64,000 bases of DNA, taken from Trichomonas vaginalis G3 (Eukaryota; Parabasalia; Trichomonadida; Trichomonadidae). Location: positions 19,489,319 through 19,553,318 of the forward strand of contig NC_067206.1 of assembly GCF_026262505.1 (NCBI RefSeq), read 5' to 3'. The notes beneath the pieces are model-generated. The model did no database searches. It saw only the letters and a list, made by a program, of their open reading frames with translations, and had not been told where the DNA came from. Below, one piece after another: positions 1-8,956 of this stretch. Each line of letters begins with the position of its first letter. The stretch's first letter is position 1. A program made the position numbers and the translations under genes.

Positions 1-1640
1 AAAACAGGTGAGATCTCACCTCTTCACCTAAACATTATTTTTGGGTCATTTACACTCATTAACGATGAAATCATGACAAAGTGTTTACGATGAAGTCATG
101 ACAAATCATTGACGATGAAGTCTTGACAAATCATTGACGATGAAGTCATGACGATGAAGTCATGACAAATCATTGACGATGAAGTCATGACAAATTCATG
201 AGGGTGAAAAATTAGGTCAGAAAACAGGTGAGATCTCACCTCTTCACCTAAACATTATTTTTGGGTCATTTACACTCATTACGATGAAATCATGACAAAA
301 CATTTACGAAGAAATCTTGACAAAACATTAACGATGAAGTCATGACAAATTCATGAGGGTGAAAAATTAGGTGAGAAAACAGGTGAGATCTCACCTCTTC
401 ACCTAAACATTATTTTTGGGTCATTTACACTCATTACGATGAAGTCTTGACAAATCATTGACAATGAAGTTTTGACAAAGTGTTTACGATGAAGTCTTGA
501 CAAATCATTGACGATGAAGTCTTGACAAAACATTGACGATGAAGTCTTGACAAATCATTGACGATGAAGTTTTGACAAAGTGTTTACGATGAAGTCTTGA
601 CAAATCATTGACGATGAAGTCTTGACAAAACATTTACGATGAAGTCATGACAAATCATTTACGAAGAAGTCATGACACAACATATACGAAGAAACCTTGA
701 CAAATCATTGACGATGAAGTCTTGACGAAGCATTTACGATGAAGTCATGACAAAGTTTTGACGATGAAATCATGACAAATCATTGACGATGAAGTCTTGA
801 CAATCATTGACGATGAAGTCTTGCCAAAACATTTACGATGAAATCATGACAAAGTGTTTACGATGAAGTCATGACAAATCATTGACGATGAAGTATTTAC
901 GATGAAGTCATGACAAAACATATACGAAGAAACCTTGACAAATCATTGACGATGAAGTCTTGACAAATCATTGACGATGAAGTCTTGACAAATCATTTAC
1001 GATGAAATCATGGCAAAGCATATACGATGAAGTTTTGACGATGAAATCATGACGAAGCATTTACGATGAAATCATGACAAATTCATGAGGGTGAAGTCTT
1101 GACAAATCATTGACGATGAAGTTTTGACAAAGTATATACGATGAAGTCTTGATAAAGTGTTTATGTATAGTTTCGATGAAGTTTTGACAAACATTTACGA
1201 TGAAGTCATGACAAAACATTTACGATGAAGTCTTGACGAAGCATTCACGATGAAATTCCTTTCGTACCTGTTGTCAAAATGTCATGTTGTCAGTAATTTT
1301 AGGAGAAGTTAAAATTACTGGTGACATGGTGACGTGGTGACACCTTCGGTTCTTCAAAAATAATTCATAAATGCCTTCCTCCTTTCGTACCTGTTGTCAA
1401 AATGTCATGTTGTCAGTAATTTTAGGAGAAGTTAATTAACCTGGTGACATGGTGACGTGGTGACACTGAAATCATTGACGATGAAGTTTTGACGATGAAG
1501 TCTTGACAAATCATTAACGATGAAGTTTTGACGAAGAAATCATGACAAAACATTTACGATGAACTCATGACAAAACATATACGACGAAGTCTTGACAAAA
1601 CATATACGACGAAGTTTATACATTAATGTTAGTCATGAAT
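1..1640. repeat. Array of about 25-bp direct repeats (iteron-like) with three larger 60-bp modules
   Basis: The stretch is built from dozens of copies of a roughly 25-bp unit of the type ACGATGAAGTCTTGACAAAT plus CATTG. Variants often contain the 8-bp palindrome GTCATGAC. Three copies of a 60-bp module starting at 1, 221 and 376 carry the palindrome GGTGAGATCTCACC. The same 25-bp unit appears inverted in Mav1 (about 23,090-23,290) and Mav2 (about 52,320-52,425 and 53,285-53,355). This ties the region to the Maverick family. A replication, packaging or regulatory role is inference from the iteron-like layout. Confidence 0.85.
1256..1466. repeat. Two 80-90-bp direct repeats with a hairpin and 8-bp triplets
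   Basis: Two nearly identical blocks (about 1,256-1,343 and 1,378-1,466) each contain TTGTCAAAATGTCATGTTGT, a hairpin with arms AGTAATTTTA and AAAATTACT (only the first block keeps the full second arm), and three consecutive 8-mers GGTGACAT, GGTGACGT, GGTGACAC. The same composite module occurs near the left end of Mav1 (12,269-12,352) and in Mav2 (52,224-52,296) in the opposite orientation. Conserved composition across three elements suggests a cis-acting site. Confidence 0.7.
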
Positions 1641-1685
1641 GTTTGTCCTACGTGTTGGCGTTAGTGTTGAAAAATAATGTTTGTC

Positions 1686-2390
1686 CTACATGAAGCCGTA
1701 CAAGCGTTTGAATTTGTTTATGAATAAAATTACACTCTTGTTTTCTGTATCTATCATACAAACATAAGCAGCACCTGTTTTTGTAAAGTTTATATGAAGT
1801 TTTCGATAGTTAAGACCTGTATAATAATAGAATGCGTCCTCATTCTCAACATAGTAGTAGAACTCAAACGAATGCTTACCATAATCTGTTATTTCAACAG
1901 CTTCGTCAGATATTTCATCAACGAACTCATAAACTATATCGCCATACTTGCTTTTATTTCTATTGTTTTCAGATCTAGAACACCAACGAAGGTTTGAGAT
2001 TCTGTTGTCCGTTCTATCATGATTTATATGGTCTATTTCTTTCAAATTGTTTGGATTTTCAATCCACTGTTCTGCAATAATTCTATGCTTTAAATGTATT
2101 TTGTTGTTTAAACTAAGCACAATATAACCATAATTATTTAAGTATTCACTCATAATATGTTTGTCTTTCTTTCGACGAATAGTAAAAGGATATGTCGTAC
2201 AAATCTCATAATCTTCATGATTTCTCAATGTTTCCCATTGAGTTTGTTCCCCACTAACGTTCTCATTGACGTCCTCAATATCTTCTTCCTCACTGAACTC
2301 GTCAATATTTTCACTAGCTCCTTCTGTAATGTTTTCATCGGCATTGTCATTGACTTCTTCTGTAATGTTAGATGTTGTTGTTTCGCTCAT
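1686..2390 (-). CDS. NUMOD4-HNH homing-type endonuclease (left element)
   Basis: A 234-residue protein. After an acidic low-complexity N-terminus (about residues 1-48) comes a NUMOD4-like segment (W at about 52, then E-[IV] and a G-Y-[IV] core) and an HNH core reading DHINHDRTDNRISNLRWCS near residues 119-137, followed by S-E-N-N. Family knowledge: such proteins are site-specific endonucleases often found as selfish genes in viruses. The C-terminal 90 residues (ITDYGKHSFEFYYY onwards) match the HNH proteins at 20,646 and 50,651, so all three form one Maverick-associated family. It lies divergent to the helicase, 100 bp away. The start is a true ATG at 2,390. Confidence 0.8.
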   Translation of the reverse strand: MSETTTSNITEEVNDNADENITEGASENIDEFSEEEDIEDVNENVSGEQTQWETLRNHEDYEICTTYPFTIRRKKDKHIMSEYLNNYGYIVLSLNNKIHLKHRIIAEQWIENPNNLKEIDHINHDRTDNRISNLRWCSRSENNRNKSKYGDIVYEFVDEISDEAVEITDYGKHSFEFYYYVENEDAFYYYTGLNYRKLHINFTKTGAAYVCMIDTENKSVILFINKFKRLYGFM

Positions 2391-2490
2391 GTTCTTTCAC
2401 TAATGTTAAAAAGTTATGTTGTACGAATTTTGAACAGAATTTAGAGCAGTTATGAAACAATGAAGTATTTTTACGCTATTGAAAGGAACT

Positions 2491-5019
2491 ATGAGAGTGA
2501 AGTACATGACAGCAATGACAAAAGGAACTAATATCAAACCTAATGAAATCGCTCACGAGGACATAGAGCTTAACAAGTATTTTGTGGAGTATCTTATAAG
2601 TGAAGAGTATGTAAGACCTTACTTCATGTTTGACAGCATGAATGAGGATGTTATTTCATGGTTAAAGAATATAAGCAATGTTTTCGGTAAGTACGTCATA
2701 GATGACAAAGGTCTTGTTGTATTTTATGAGACAGCAATACGAACACAGGAACTAATGGATATTATGCACTCAACAGCAAAGAAAGGATTTAGTACTATTG
2801 GCATGAATGAACATTGCAGGAATGACATATACAACCTATGCTCACGAAAGCCTTACACAAAAGCAATACAAATGATAGAACATAAGTGTCTAAAGTCAGC
2901 AAATGAAATCATTACTGTCAGTGGTTATGAAAGAACTGTTAGCAAAGATGAGTGGAAACAGCTATTCATATTAAGGAAGGACGTTGCTGAACTAGTTAAA
3001 CCTGTTGCACAAACATTGTTTCAGATAAGACCAGCAATGACTAAGAACCCTTTGACCTTACTCAATGAGACCATAGAGGTTGAAGATAATGACATGAAAG
3101 AACTAGGAATGAATGAGAGAAGTTGTGAAGGATGTTTGAGTCAAAACACATGGTTCTTCAGAGCTGTTAAAAAACTTAGTAAAGAACGACAGAAATATTT
3201 TATAGAGAAGTATTGCAAAGGATGTGTAAATGAATTGCTTGAAATAGAACTTAGAGACACTTTCACACTAAAGGACTTGAGAAGAAATAAGTACATGAGT
3301 GAAGAAGGTATTGACATAGCTAGTGTTATAAATGACTTAAGAAGATGTGTTGTCGTTATTGACGGAGCACGTATGACATATCTAGTGAAAGATTATGATG
3401 GAATACGAGACACAACAACACTTGTGTCAGTAGATAGCAAGGAATTCAATAAGCTCATGAAGAGTGTTTATGTAGGACGTATTGAAGAGAAGGATGTGAA
3501 CGCACTGATGATTTATGAAGCGGGTCAGAACAAGAACTATCTTATGAAGTCAGGCATGAGATTCTTTGACGAAAGAGATGACATTTACAGCTATTTCAGA
3601 GGATATGAGTATGAGGTACTGAATGAAGTAGATGAAAGCATTATTGAAGGATATTTGAAACATGTTCACGATGTCATATGTAATGAGGATGAAGAGCTTT
3701 ATGAGTATGTTTTGAACTGGTTCGCCTACATCGTTCAAAATCCTTGTGGAAAGACTGGAACAGTACTTTTGTTAACAGGAAAGCAAGGAACTGGTAAGAA
3801 TGTACTTAGTAATGTTCTATGCGAGCTCATTAGCAAGTACGCCAACAATAATATAACGGCAATAGAGAATGTGGTTGGTAGATTCAATGCTGCTATTGAG
3901 AACATGAAGCTCATCGTATGCAATGAACTAAGCTCATGCGATACGTCTAAGGTCATGAACCACGACGCACTAAAGTCAATAGTAACAGAGACTCAGTTGG
4001 ACTTAAATCAGAAGTGTCAGCCAGTAAGAAAGATAGAGAATGTTTGTAATATCATCATGATATCTAACAACTTCAACTCAGTAAAGATTGACAAAGACGA
4101 CAGAAGATTTGTTGTCATTGACGTAAGCAGCAGATACAAAGGAAATTACGAATATTTCTCAAATCTCATTGAAAGCTTTAATGAAGAGTTTTATTCAAAC
4201 TTACTGACGTACTTCATGAAGAAAGATTTAAGTGAATTTGATGTAAGGAAGATACCATTCACCAGGGCTAAACAAGAACTCATCGAAATGAACAAAACAC
4301 CTTACCAAATGTTTTACGAGGAGTTCTATGAAAAGTTTGTATCCGGATGGAATTGTACAGAGTGCTACAGAAGATATAAAGAATTTGCGAAGGAGAATGA
4401 ATTCTTTGCATGTAGTTCAAATGTATTTGGTGGCAAGATGAGAGAATTTGTGAAGAGAAGTAGAAAGCGAGACGGTTCTGCAAGAAGTTATATTTACGAA
4501 GCAAGTATGATATTAGAAGGTCGTGGAAAGAAAGAAACAGTGAATTATGAGGAAGTGCTTGAAAAATTCATGGAGTACATGGGAAGCAATATAACATACA
4601 ACAAAGACATATACAGTGAGTTTAAGTACTACTGTGAACAGCATGAGATTGAAGTAATGAGTAAAGGAGACTTTGAAACGCTTATGAAAGACAGTAAGGA
4701 GGTCGTTCATGAGAACAGTGTTGAAATAGTTCATGAGAACAGTGAGGAGGTCATACATGAATGTAATGATGAAATAGTTCACGATGTCGTTCGTGAAGAA
4801 GCCATTGCAACAAAGAATGTTATAAAGGATTTCATAGAACTTAACAAGGAGGAGTTTAAAGAAGGCTATGAAGTGAAAAGATGTGAAGAAGATTTCTTGG
4901 CGTATTTGAAGAAAAAGAGACTAAAGCCAATGGCTCAAAATAAGTTTCAATCGATGTTTGAAAAGAAACGTTTGAGCTATGGTGGTGTAAGAAGCACATA
5001 TTACTTTGTTAAGAAGTGA
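2491..5019 (+). CDS. SF3 / D5-like helicase, possibly primase-helicase (left element)
   Basis: An 842-residue protein counted from the first ATG at 2,491; an upstream in-frame TTG at 2,479 is unlikely to start translation. Walker A GKQGTGKN lies near residue 430, Walker B IVCNELS near 475 and the sensor motif IIMISNN near 520. This is the superfamily 3 arrangement of D5-like replicative helicases. Two CxxC pairs (CEGC and CKGC, residues about 212 and 244) resemble a zinc-binding element. The C-terminal third has repeats of the type E-[IV]-[VI]-HEN and is highly charged. The helicase core matches the shorter 411-residue protein at 29,033. The extra 300 N-terminal residues could carry a primase function but I do not see a clear primase motif. 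'gtatttttacgctattg' lies just upstream. Confidence 0.85.
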   Translation: MRVKYMTAMTKGTNIKPNEIAHEDIELNKYFVEYLISEEYVRPYFMFDSMNEDVISWLKNISNVFGKYVIDDKGLVVFYETAIRTQELMDIMHSTAKKGFSTIGMNEHCRNDIYNLCSRKPYTKAIQMIEHKCLKSANEIITVSGYERTVSKDEWKQLFILRKDVAELVKPVAQTLFQIRPAMTKNPLTLLNETIEVEDNDMKELGMNERSCEGCLSQNTWFFRAVKKLSKERQKYFIEKYCKGCVNELLEIELRDTFTLKDLRRNKYMSEEGIDIASVINDLRRCVVVIDGARMTYLVKDYDGIRDTTTLVSVDSKEFNKLMKSVYVGRIEEKDVNALMIYEAGQNKNYLMKSGMRFFDERDDIYSYFRGYEYEVLNEVDESIIEGYLKHVHDVICNEDEELYEYVLNWFAYIVQNPCGKTGTVLLLTGKQGTGKNVLSNVLCELISKYANNNITAIENVVGRFNAAIENMKLIVCNELSSCDTSKVMNHDALKSIVTETQLDLNQKCQPVRKIENVCNIIMISNNFNSVKIDKDDRRFVVIDVSSRYKGNYEYFSNLIESFNEEFYSNLLTYFMKKDLSEFDVRKIPFTRAKQELIEMNKTPYQMFYEEFYEKFVSGWNCTECYRRYKEFAKENEFFACSSNVFGGKMREFVKRSRKRDGSARSYIYEASMILEGRGKKETVNYEEVLEKFMEYMGSNITYNKDIYSEFKYYCEQHEIEVMSKGDFETLMKDSKEVVHENSVEIVHENSEEVIHECNDEIVHDVVREEAIATKNVIKDFIELNKEEFKEGYEVKRCEEDFLAYLKKKRLKPMAQNKFQSMFEKKRLSYGGVRSTYYFVKK

Positions 5020-5601
5020 GGACATTTATTTTTGTCGTTAGTGTTGGAGTTTGTGTTTGTTGTTAGTGAGAGAATAAATTAAATCATGAACTTTGCCATG
5101 TTCTCTGTCCCTAGTAGTTTTCATTAAGTTCTGGAAATAATGAAAGTCATAAACTTTGCCATGGTCTCTGTCCCTAGTAGTTTTCATTATCTCACAGAGT
5201 TAATGAAAGTCATACTTTCTATCAGATGAAGCATGCAGATGAACATAACGAAAGTTAGTGAGTTTGCCACGAGTTATGAATAAAATATTGGAATATTAGA
5301 TGAGATAGCTGATGAAACAGATGAAGATAAATTAAATCTTGGACTTTGCCACACTCTGTCCCTAGTTCCTCAAAAATCCTTGACAACGTTGCTTAGAAAT
5401 TTTGGTTCAAAACCTCATCTGATTTTAATCTGTTATGCTACCTGTTAAGTTTCGCGAGATTATAAATGTCATGGAGTTATATAAAAAGGATGGACAGCTA
5501 GGGACACTGGAAGTACTTGTAAGGCTATCTGTTAAGATTGCATGAAATACTAAAAAGTCATGAAATCCATTATCGCTGTGCTAGCTTCACCTTAGAGTAA
5601 A
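5020..5601. repeat. Non-coding spacer with two-plus copies of a 60-bp direct repeat
   Basis: Between the helicase and the next gene a block containing ACTTTGCCATG, CTCTGTCCCTAGTAG and TTTTCATTA is repeated (about 5,086-5,128 and 5,152-5,194). A third decayed copy lies at about 5,343-5,370. TTTCATTA and TAATGAAA halves can pair into hairpins. No gene is visible. Confidence 0.6.
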
Positions 5602-5841
5602 ATGACAAATAAAGTCACTGAAGCAATGAAACAAAAGTTTTTGGTAGAATACATTAAATCAGGAACTATTCCAGAAGGTTTTTACATTCATACTATGAAG
5701 GATGGTAGAGTTCAGTTTAGAAAGATAAAGCAACCATTAGATAGAGAAGGAATTTTGAGAAAGATTAAACTTCATGAGGACAACATTGCTGAACTTAAGA
5801 AGAAGTTAGAAGAGTTGGATAAAGTCAATGATGAAAAATGA
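5602..5841 (+). CDS. Small charged protein with C-terminal coiled coil
   Basis: A 79-residue protein of unknown function. Residues 16-45 (Y-x-x-SGT...G-x-x-x-F-x-K-I-K-Q-P-L) resemble the central part of the 194-residue protein at 17,787 (S-x-x-SGN...G-x-x-x-S-x-K-K-K-Q-T-L). Residues 52-79 form a likely amphipathic helix rich in K and E. The start follows 'cttagagtaaaATG', which resembles starts of Mav1 structural genes. I infer a family relation to the 17,787 protein from this pattern alone. Confidence 0.55.
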   Translation: MTNKVTEAMKQKFLVEYIKSGTIPEGFYIHTMKDGRVQFRKIKQPLDREGILRKIKLHEDNIAELKKKLEELDKVNDEK

Positions 5842-5880
5842 AGAAACCAAGGAAGAGAGTTATAAAGCAATGAATTCAAC

Positions 5881-5940
5881 AGGGTGAAAAAACAGGTGAA
5901 AAAAGAGGTGAGATCTCACCACTTCACCTAAATTTATTTT
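5881..5940. promoter_or_regulatory. GGTGAGATCTCACC palindrome module
   Basis: A perfect 14-bp palindrome flanked by direct half-site copies (GGTGAAAAAA, ACTTCACC). The same module is at 1, 221 and 376 in the left repeat array and at about 22,141, 23,357 and 24,403 in Mav1. It sits just upstream of a gene start. A dimeric protein-binding site or an RNA hairpin are both possible. Confidence 0.6.
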
Positions 5941-6017
5941 TGTGCTATGTTTTCATACGTGTGAGGGTGGTGATATCATTAATTTTTAAGTTTAATTTTT
6001 ATTTTATTTTTATATAA

Positions 6018-6344
6018 ATGACGAAAACTATTGAGATAACAAACTACAACGGTCATGAGTTCAAGAATTTGTTCTTCGTTCCTCGTGAAAATACATTCTA
6101 TCAGATACGAGGGAGAAAGGGTAAAGTTAGTTTGAGCGTTTATGAAGGAATGAAGAATGGAAAGTTTATACAAGCATACGATACAAACGGTAAGCGTGTT
6201 TCATTAGCTTTGTCAAAACTTACTAACATTTATTTTGACAGTGACTTTGACTCTGACGATTGGAGCGACAGCAGCGATACTGAAGAATATGAACTATTGT
6301 GTGAAGCACAGCAATGGGAAGAGTTGCAATACTTTTGTAAGTGA
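6018..6344 (+). CDS. Unknown 108-residue protein with acidic C-terminus
   Basis: The start ATG follows 'tttttatataa', the same TTTTTA leader seen before Maverick structural genes. The N-terminal 70 residues look globular (basic patch RGRKGKVSLSVYEGMKNGK). A DSDFDSDDWSDSSDTEEYE stretch makes the rest acidic. I do not recognise the family. It is the last virus-like gene of the left element. Confidence 0.5.
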   Translation: MTKTIEITNYNGHEFKNLFFVPRENTFYQIRGRKGKVSLSVYEGMKNGKFIQAYDTNGKRVSLALSKLTNIYFDSDFDSDDWSDSSDTEEYELLCEAQQWEELQYFCK

Positions 6345-6492
6345 GAACTTTTATTTTTTACAGTAGTGAAGTCGTTTGTGAAAACGTTAGCGAGGTGAAG
6401 TGGTTGGTGGCTTTATAAATATTTAAGGTTAAGTTGGTGTTTGTGTTTGTGTTGTAAAATATACGTTAACGGTTTTGTAAAGTGTCAAATTC

Positions 6493-6541
6493 ACATATCA
6501 GGTGTAAGGAGGCGCGCAGTGCCTCCGTACACATGATATGT
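6493..6541. repeat. 49-bp imperfect hairpin
   Basis: Arms of 21 bp beginning ACATATCA and ending GGAGGC pair with two mismatches around a GCGCAGT loop. It lies at the transition from the left virus-like element to ordinary AT-rich DNA and may mark its end, but I cannot define a boundary or a target duplication. Confidence 0.6.
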
Positions 6542-6670
6542 ATACTAACTAGGTAAGGTAGGATTGCTCTGATCTCTAATCAGTAGATGCCATGCCTCAT
6601 TATGGACTCTACTGACAAGAGATCAAGAGCTCCAAGGACTCCCTTTTTAGCTAGTGGCATTCTCACTATT

Positions 6671-6693
6671 TAGTAGGATCGCTGATCCTACTA
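6671..6693. repeat. Perfect inverted repeat with 10-bp arms
   Basis: TAGTAGGATC, GCT, GATCCTACTA. A related TAGGATTGCT string lies at about 6,560, so 6,550-6,700 may be the remains of a small element. The rest of 6,345-7,220 shows no gene, apart from another short hairpin GGCTGGG-TAT-CCCAGCC near 6,830. Confidence 0.5.
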
Positions 6694-7219
6694 ATGAAGT
6701 GATCACTTAATATACGTTTTGAATAAATTGAATTTTTTTACAAAAATTTAGTATTTTTTATAAACATCACATATATATTATAAATACGTAAATATATTCC
6801 TTAATTCAAAAAATTCAATTCGGTTTCGGGCTGGGTATCCCAGCCCCAAGTATTCAATTTTATTCAATTTTTTTAGAATTTTGGGTTGGGGTGCCCAGAC
6901 CAAAACAAACTTTATATTTTGATGTGTAGATGCGTATGTGTACATCATTATTGCGTTATATATTATATTTTTAATGAAAAAAATCTGATTCAAAAAAATT
7001 ATCACTAATTAGTTGATAATACATAGAAAAAATATATAAATTGTATGTTTTGAGAGTATTTATCCACATTCACTCATATGAATTTCATTAAATAGTGTCT
7101 TTTTACTCCAAAATTTATTTTGAATTATTGAAATCAAAGAAAAAACTAGAAAAATTTCTCGAAATTTTTATTTTTTTAAAAAATTTTGGATTTTATATTA
7201 AAAACTGACACTGGGAGGA

Positions 7220-7708
7220 TGATAGGGCTGGGATTAAAGATACCCCGCTCACCTGGGAAAAATACGGATCTATAATAACAGATGGTGATCCTAGCTAGAA
7301 AACACAGAGCGTGATAATTTCTTTAACTCATGGTTTTATGATGCAAACAATCAAATGCCAAATGCATTCGATGTTGCAGCTATTCTCAATAGAGCTCGAG
7401 CTTTTCAAATGCATAATGTCAGTATTTGGCTAAAAACTTTAGAGCTTGGCGCGGCAGATGCAGCTATGGTTGTTGAAGTTGCAAACATCAAAGCCGCTTA
7501 CGATATTGGCGATTATATTGACGATTGTTCGTCACTAGGCAAAATGAAAGATCGTTATGCAATAGCCCTTTTTTCTATGCCTGTTTTTAACGCTTTACTT
7601 CGAAAGAAAAACTATAAAGAAGCGTTGTTTGCCGCTGTCTTTGCATTCTGGTTTGAATCAATTCGCAACGAAAAGATTGAATCCTTAGTAATTCCTTCGC
7701 TTGAATAA
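7220..7708 (+). pseudogene. 3' fragment of an unrecognised gene
   Basis: The open frame from ATG 7,355 encodes 117 residues, but codons remain plausible upstream of that ATG (FFNSWFYDANNQ precedes it directly) back to a TAG at 7,292. Just before the stop, another frame reads TPLTWEKYGSIITDGDPS. This suggests the ATG is internal and the window holds a frame-broken C-terminal part of a larger protein. The visible part is helical and hydrophobic (LEALFAAVFAFWF-like region near the end). I cannot name the family. A short intact gene starting at 7,355 is the alternative. Confidence 0.4.
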
Positions 7709-8956
7709 ATATTCACATCTAAGATGAAATTTTGTTGTTTCAATAATCAAACAATATTATCCAATTGGAACTATATCATTTTTTATTAAGAAATCTAGAC
7801 TAAATCATAAAATCATAAAAATTCAATTATATCAAATGTGGTCATTATGTAGAATCATAAAATAAATCAATTTCTATTATCTATTGGATTATTTCCATCT
7901 GCCCTTATGATATCATATAAAAATATATATAATTCATGAAATTCATATTCTTATATCCATAAATTTGAATTTTAATTAATTGTTGAATCCATAACATTAA
8001 TTCCTGCCCCAGACACATATTAATTTATCTTAATTTAGCTATAATCATAAATTTAGAAAAAATAATCGTCATTTTTAAAAATTTGCGATTTTCGGAAAAA
8101 GTGACGCATTTGAATGAAATTCAAATGTGTTAATTTTTAGTAAAATCAGCATTCTAGGAAAAGGTGAGCATTTTTGAATAAAATTAGATTTTGTAATCGA
8201 TTTTTCATTCGAAAAATGGTACGTTTTCCGCAAATTTATTTTTTGGAAAAAAGTGGAAAATTCAATTGAAAATGATCGTCATTTTTTACTTTTTTCACTC
8301 AAGAATGACCCATTTTTTCGTTTTGGCATTTTTTAAAATTTTTTCAAGGAATTATCAATGTATATATCTTTCGTTTTGAGAGTTGTAGGATGTGGAATCA
8401 AAATCATAGGAAAATAGCTAAATTTTTATTTTTTACCGCAAGCTTTCCATAGATTGAGAGACTTAGCCACAAATTGAGTACTTTATCCATAAATTGAATG
8501 GTGTTATGACCGCATTTTTTACCGCAACTCACTTTGCATAGAAAATATCAATAACATTATACGCCAATGCAATATTTGCATCTATGAAGTAAATACATTA
8601 TTTAAATTGCCCTAAACGATAGACCAAAAGAATTTTTAAAGTAAAGTTAAATAATTCTTACATATATAAATACAGTAAAATTAATAAATTTTGTTTTTTT
8701 TTCAAAAATTATAAAATTCATACGTTAATTCCTTCTTGTTATTACTTCAACCCCAGGAACCTCAACTTTCATATATGTCAAGAAGCTCTGGACTTCTCAT
8801 TTGATTCTTCTTTGTTCCAAAATTTATTAATCAAAACGCTACGAAAAGTGAATTTTGGAAAGAAGACGATAACGATTATTTGCAAATCGCATCTCAATTT
8901 TCAGGCTTTCCTTAAAAAATGATATTACAATATAATAAAAATATATATTATTTTTT
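7709..8956. other. AT-rich host intergenic DNA, no gene seen
   Basis: I see only homopolymer-rich AT sequence with no long frame, no tandem array and no convincing inverted terminus on either strand. The 3' end of the importin-like gene lies at 8,957. Confidence 0.5.

Noticed and set aside
1-1640. CRISPR array
   Set aside because: The units are contiguous near-copies without unique spacers, and there are no cas genes.
6778-7005. 75-residue minus-strand frame
   Set aside because: AT-driven composition with no recognisable pattern, crossing short hairpins; no support.
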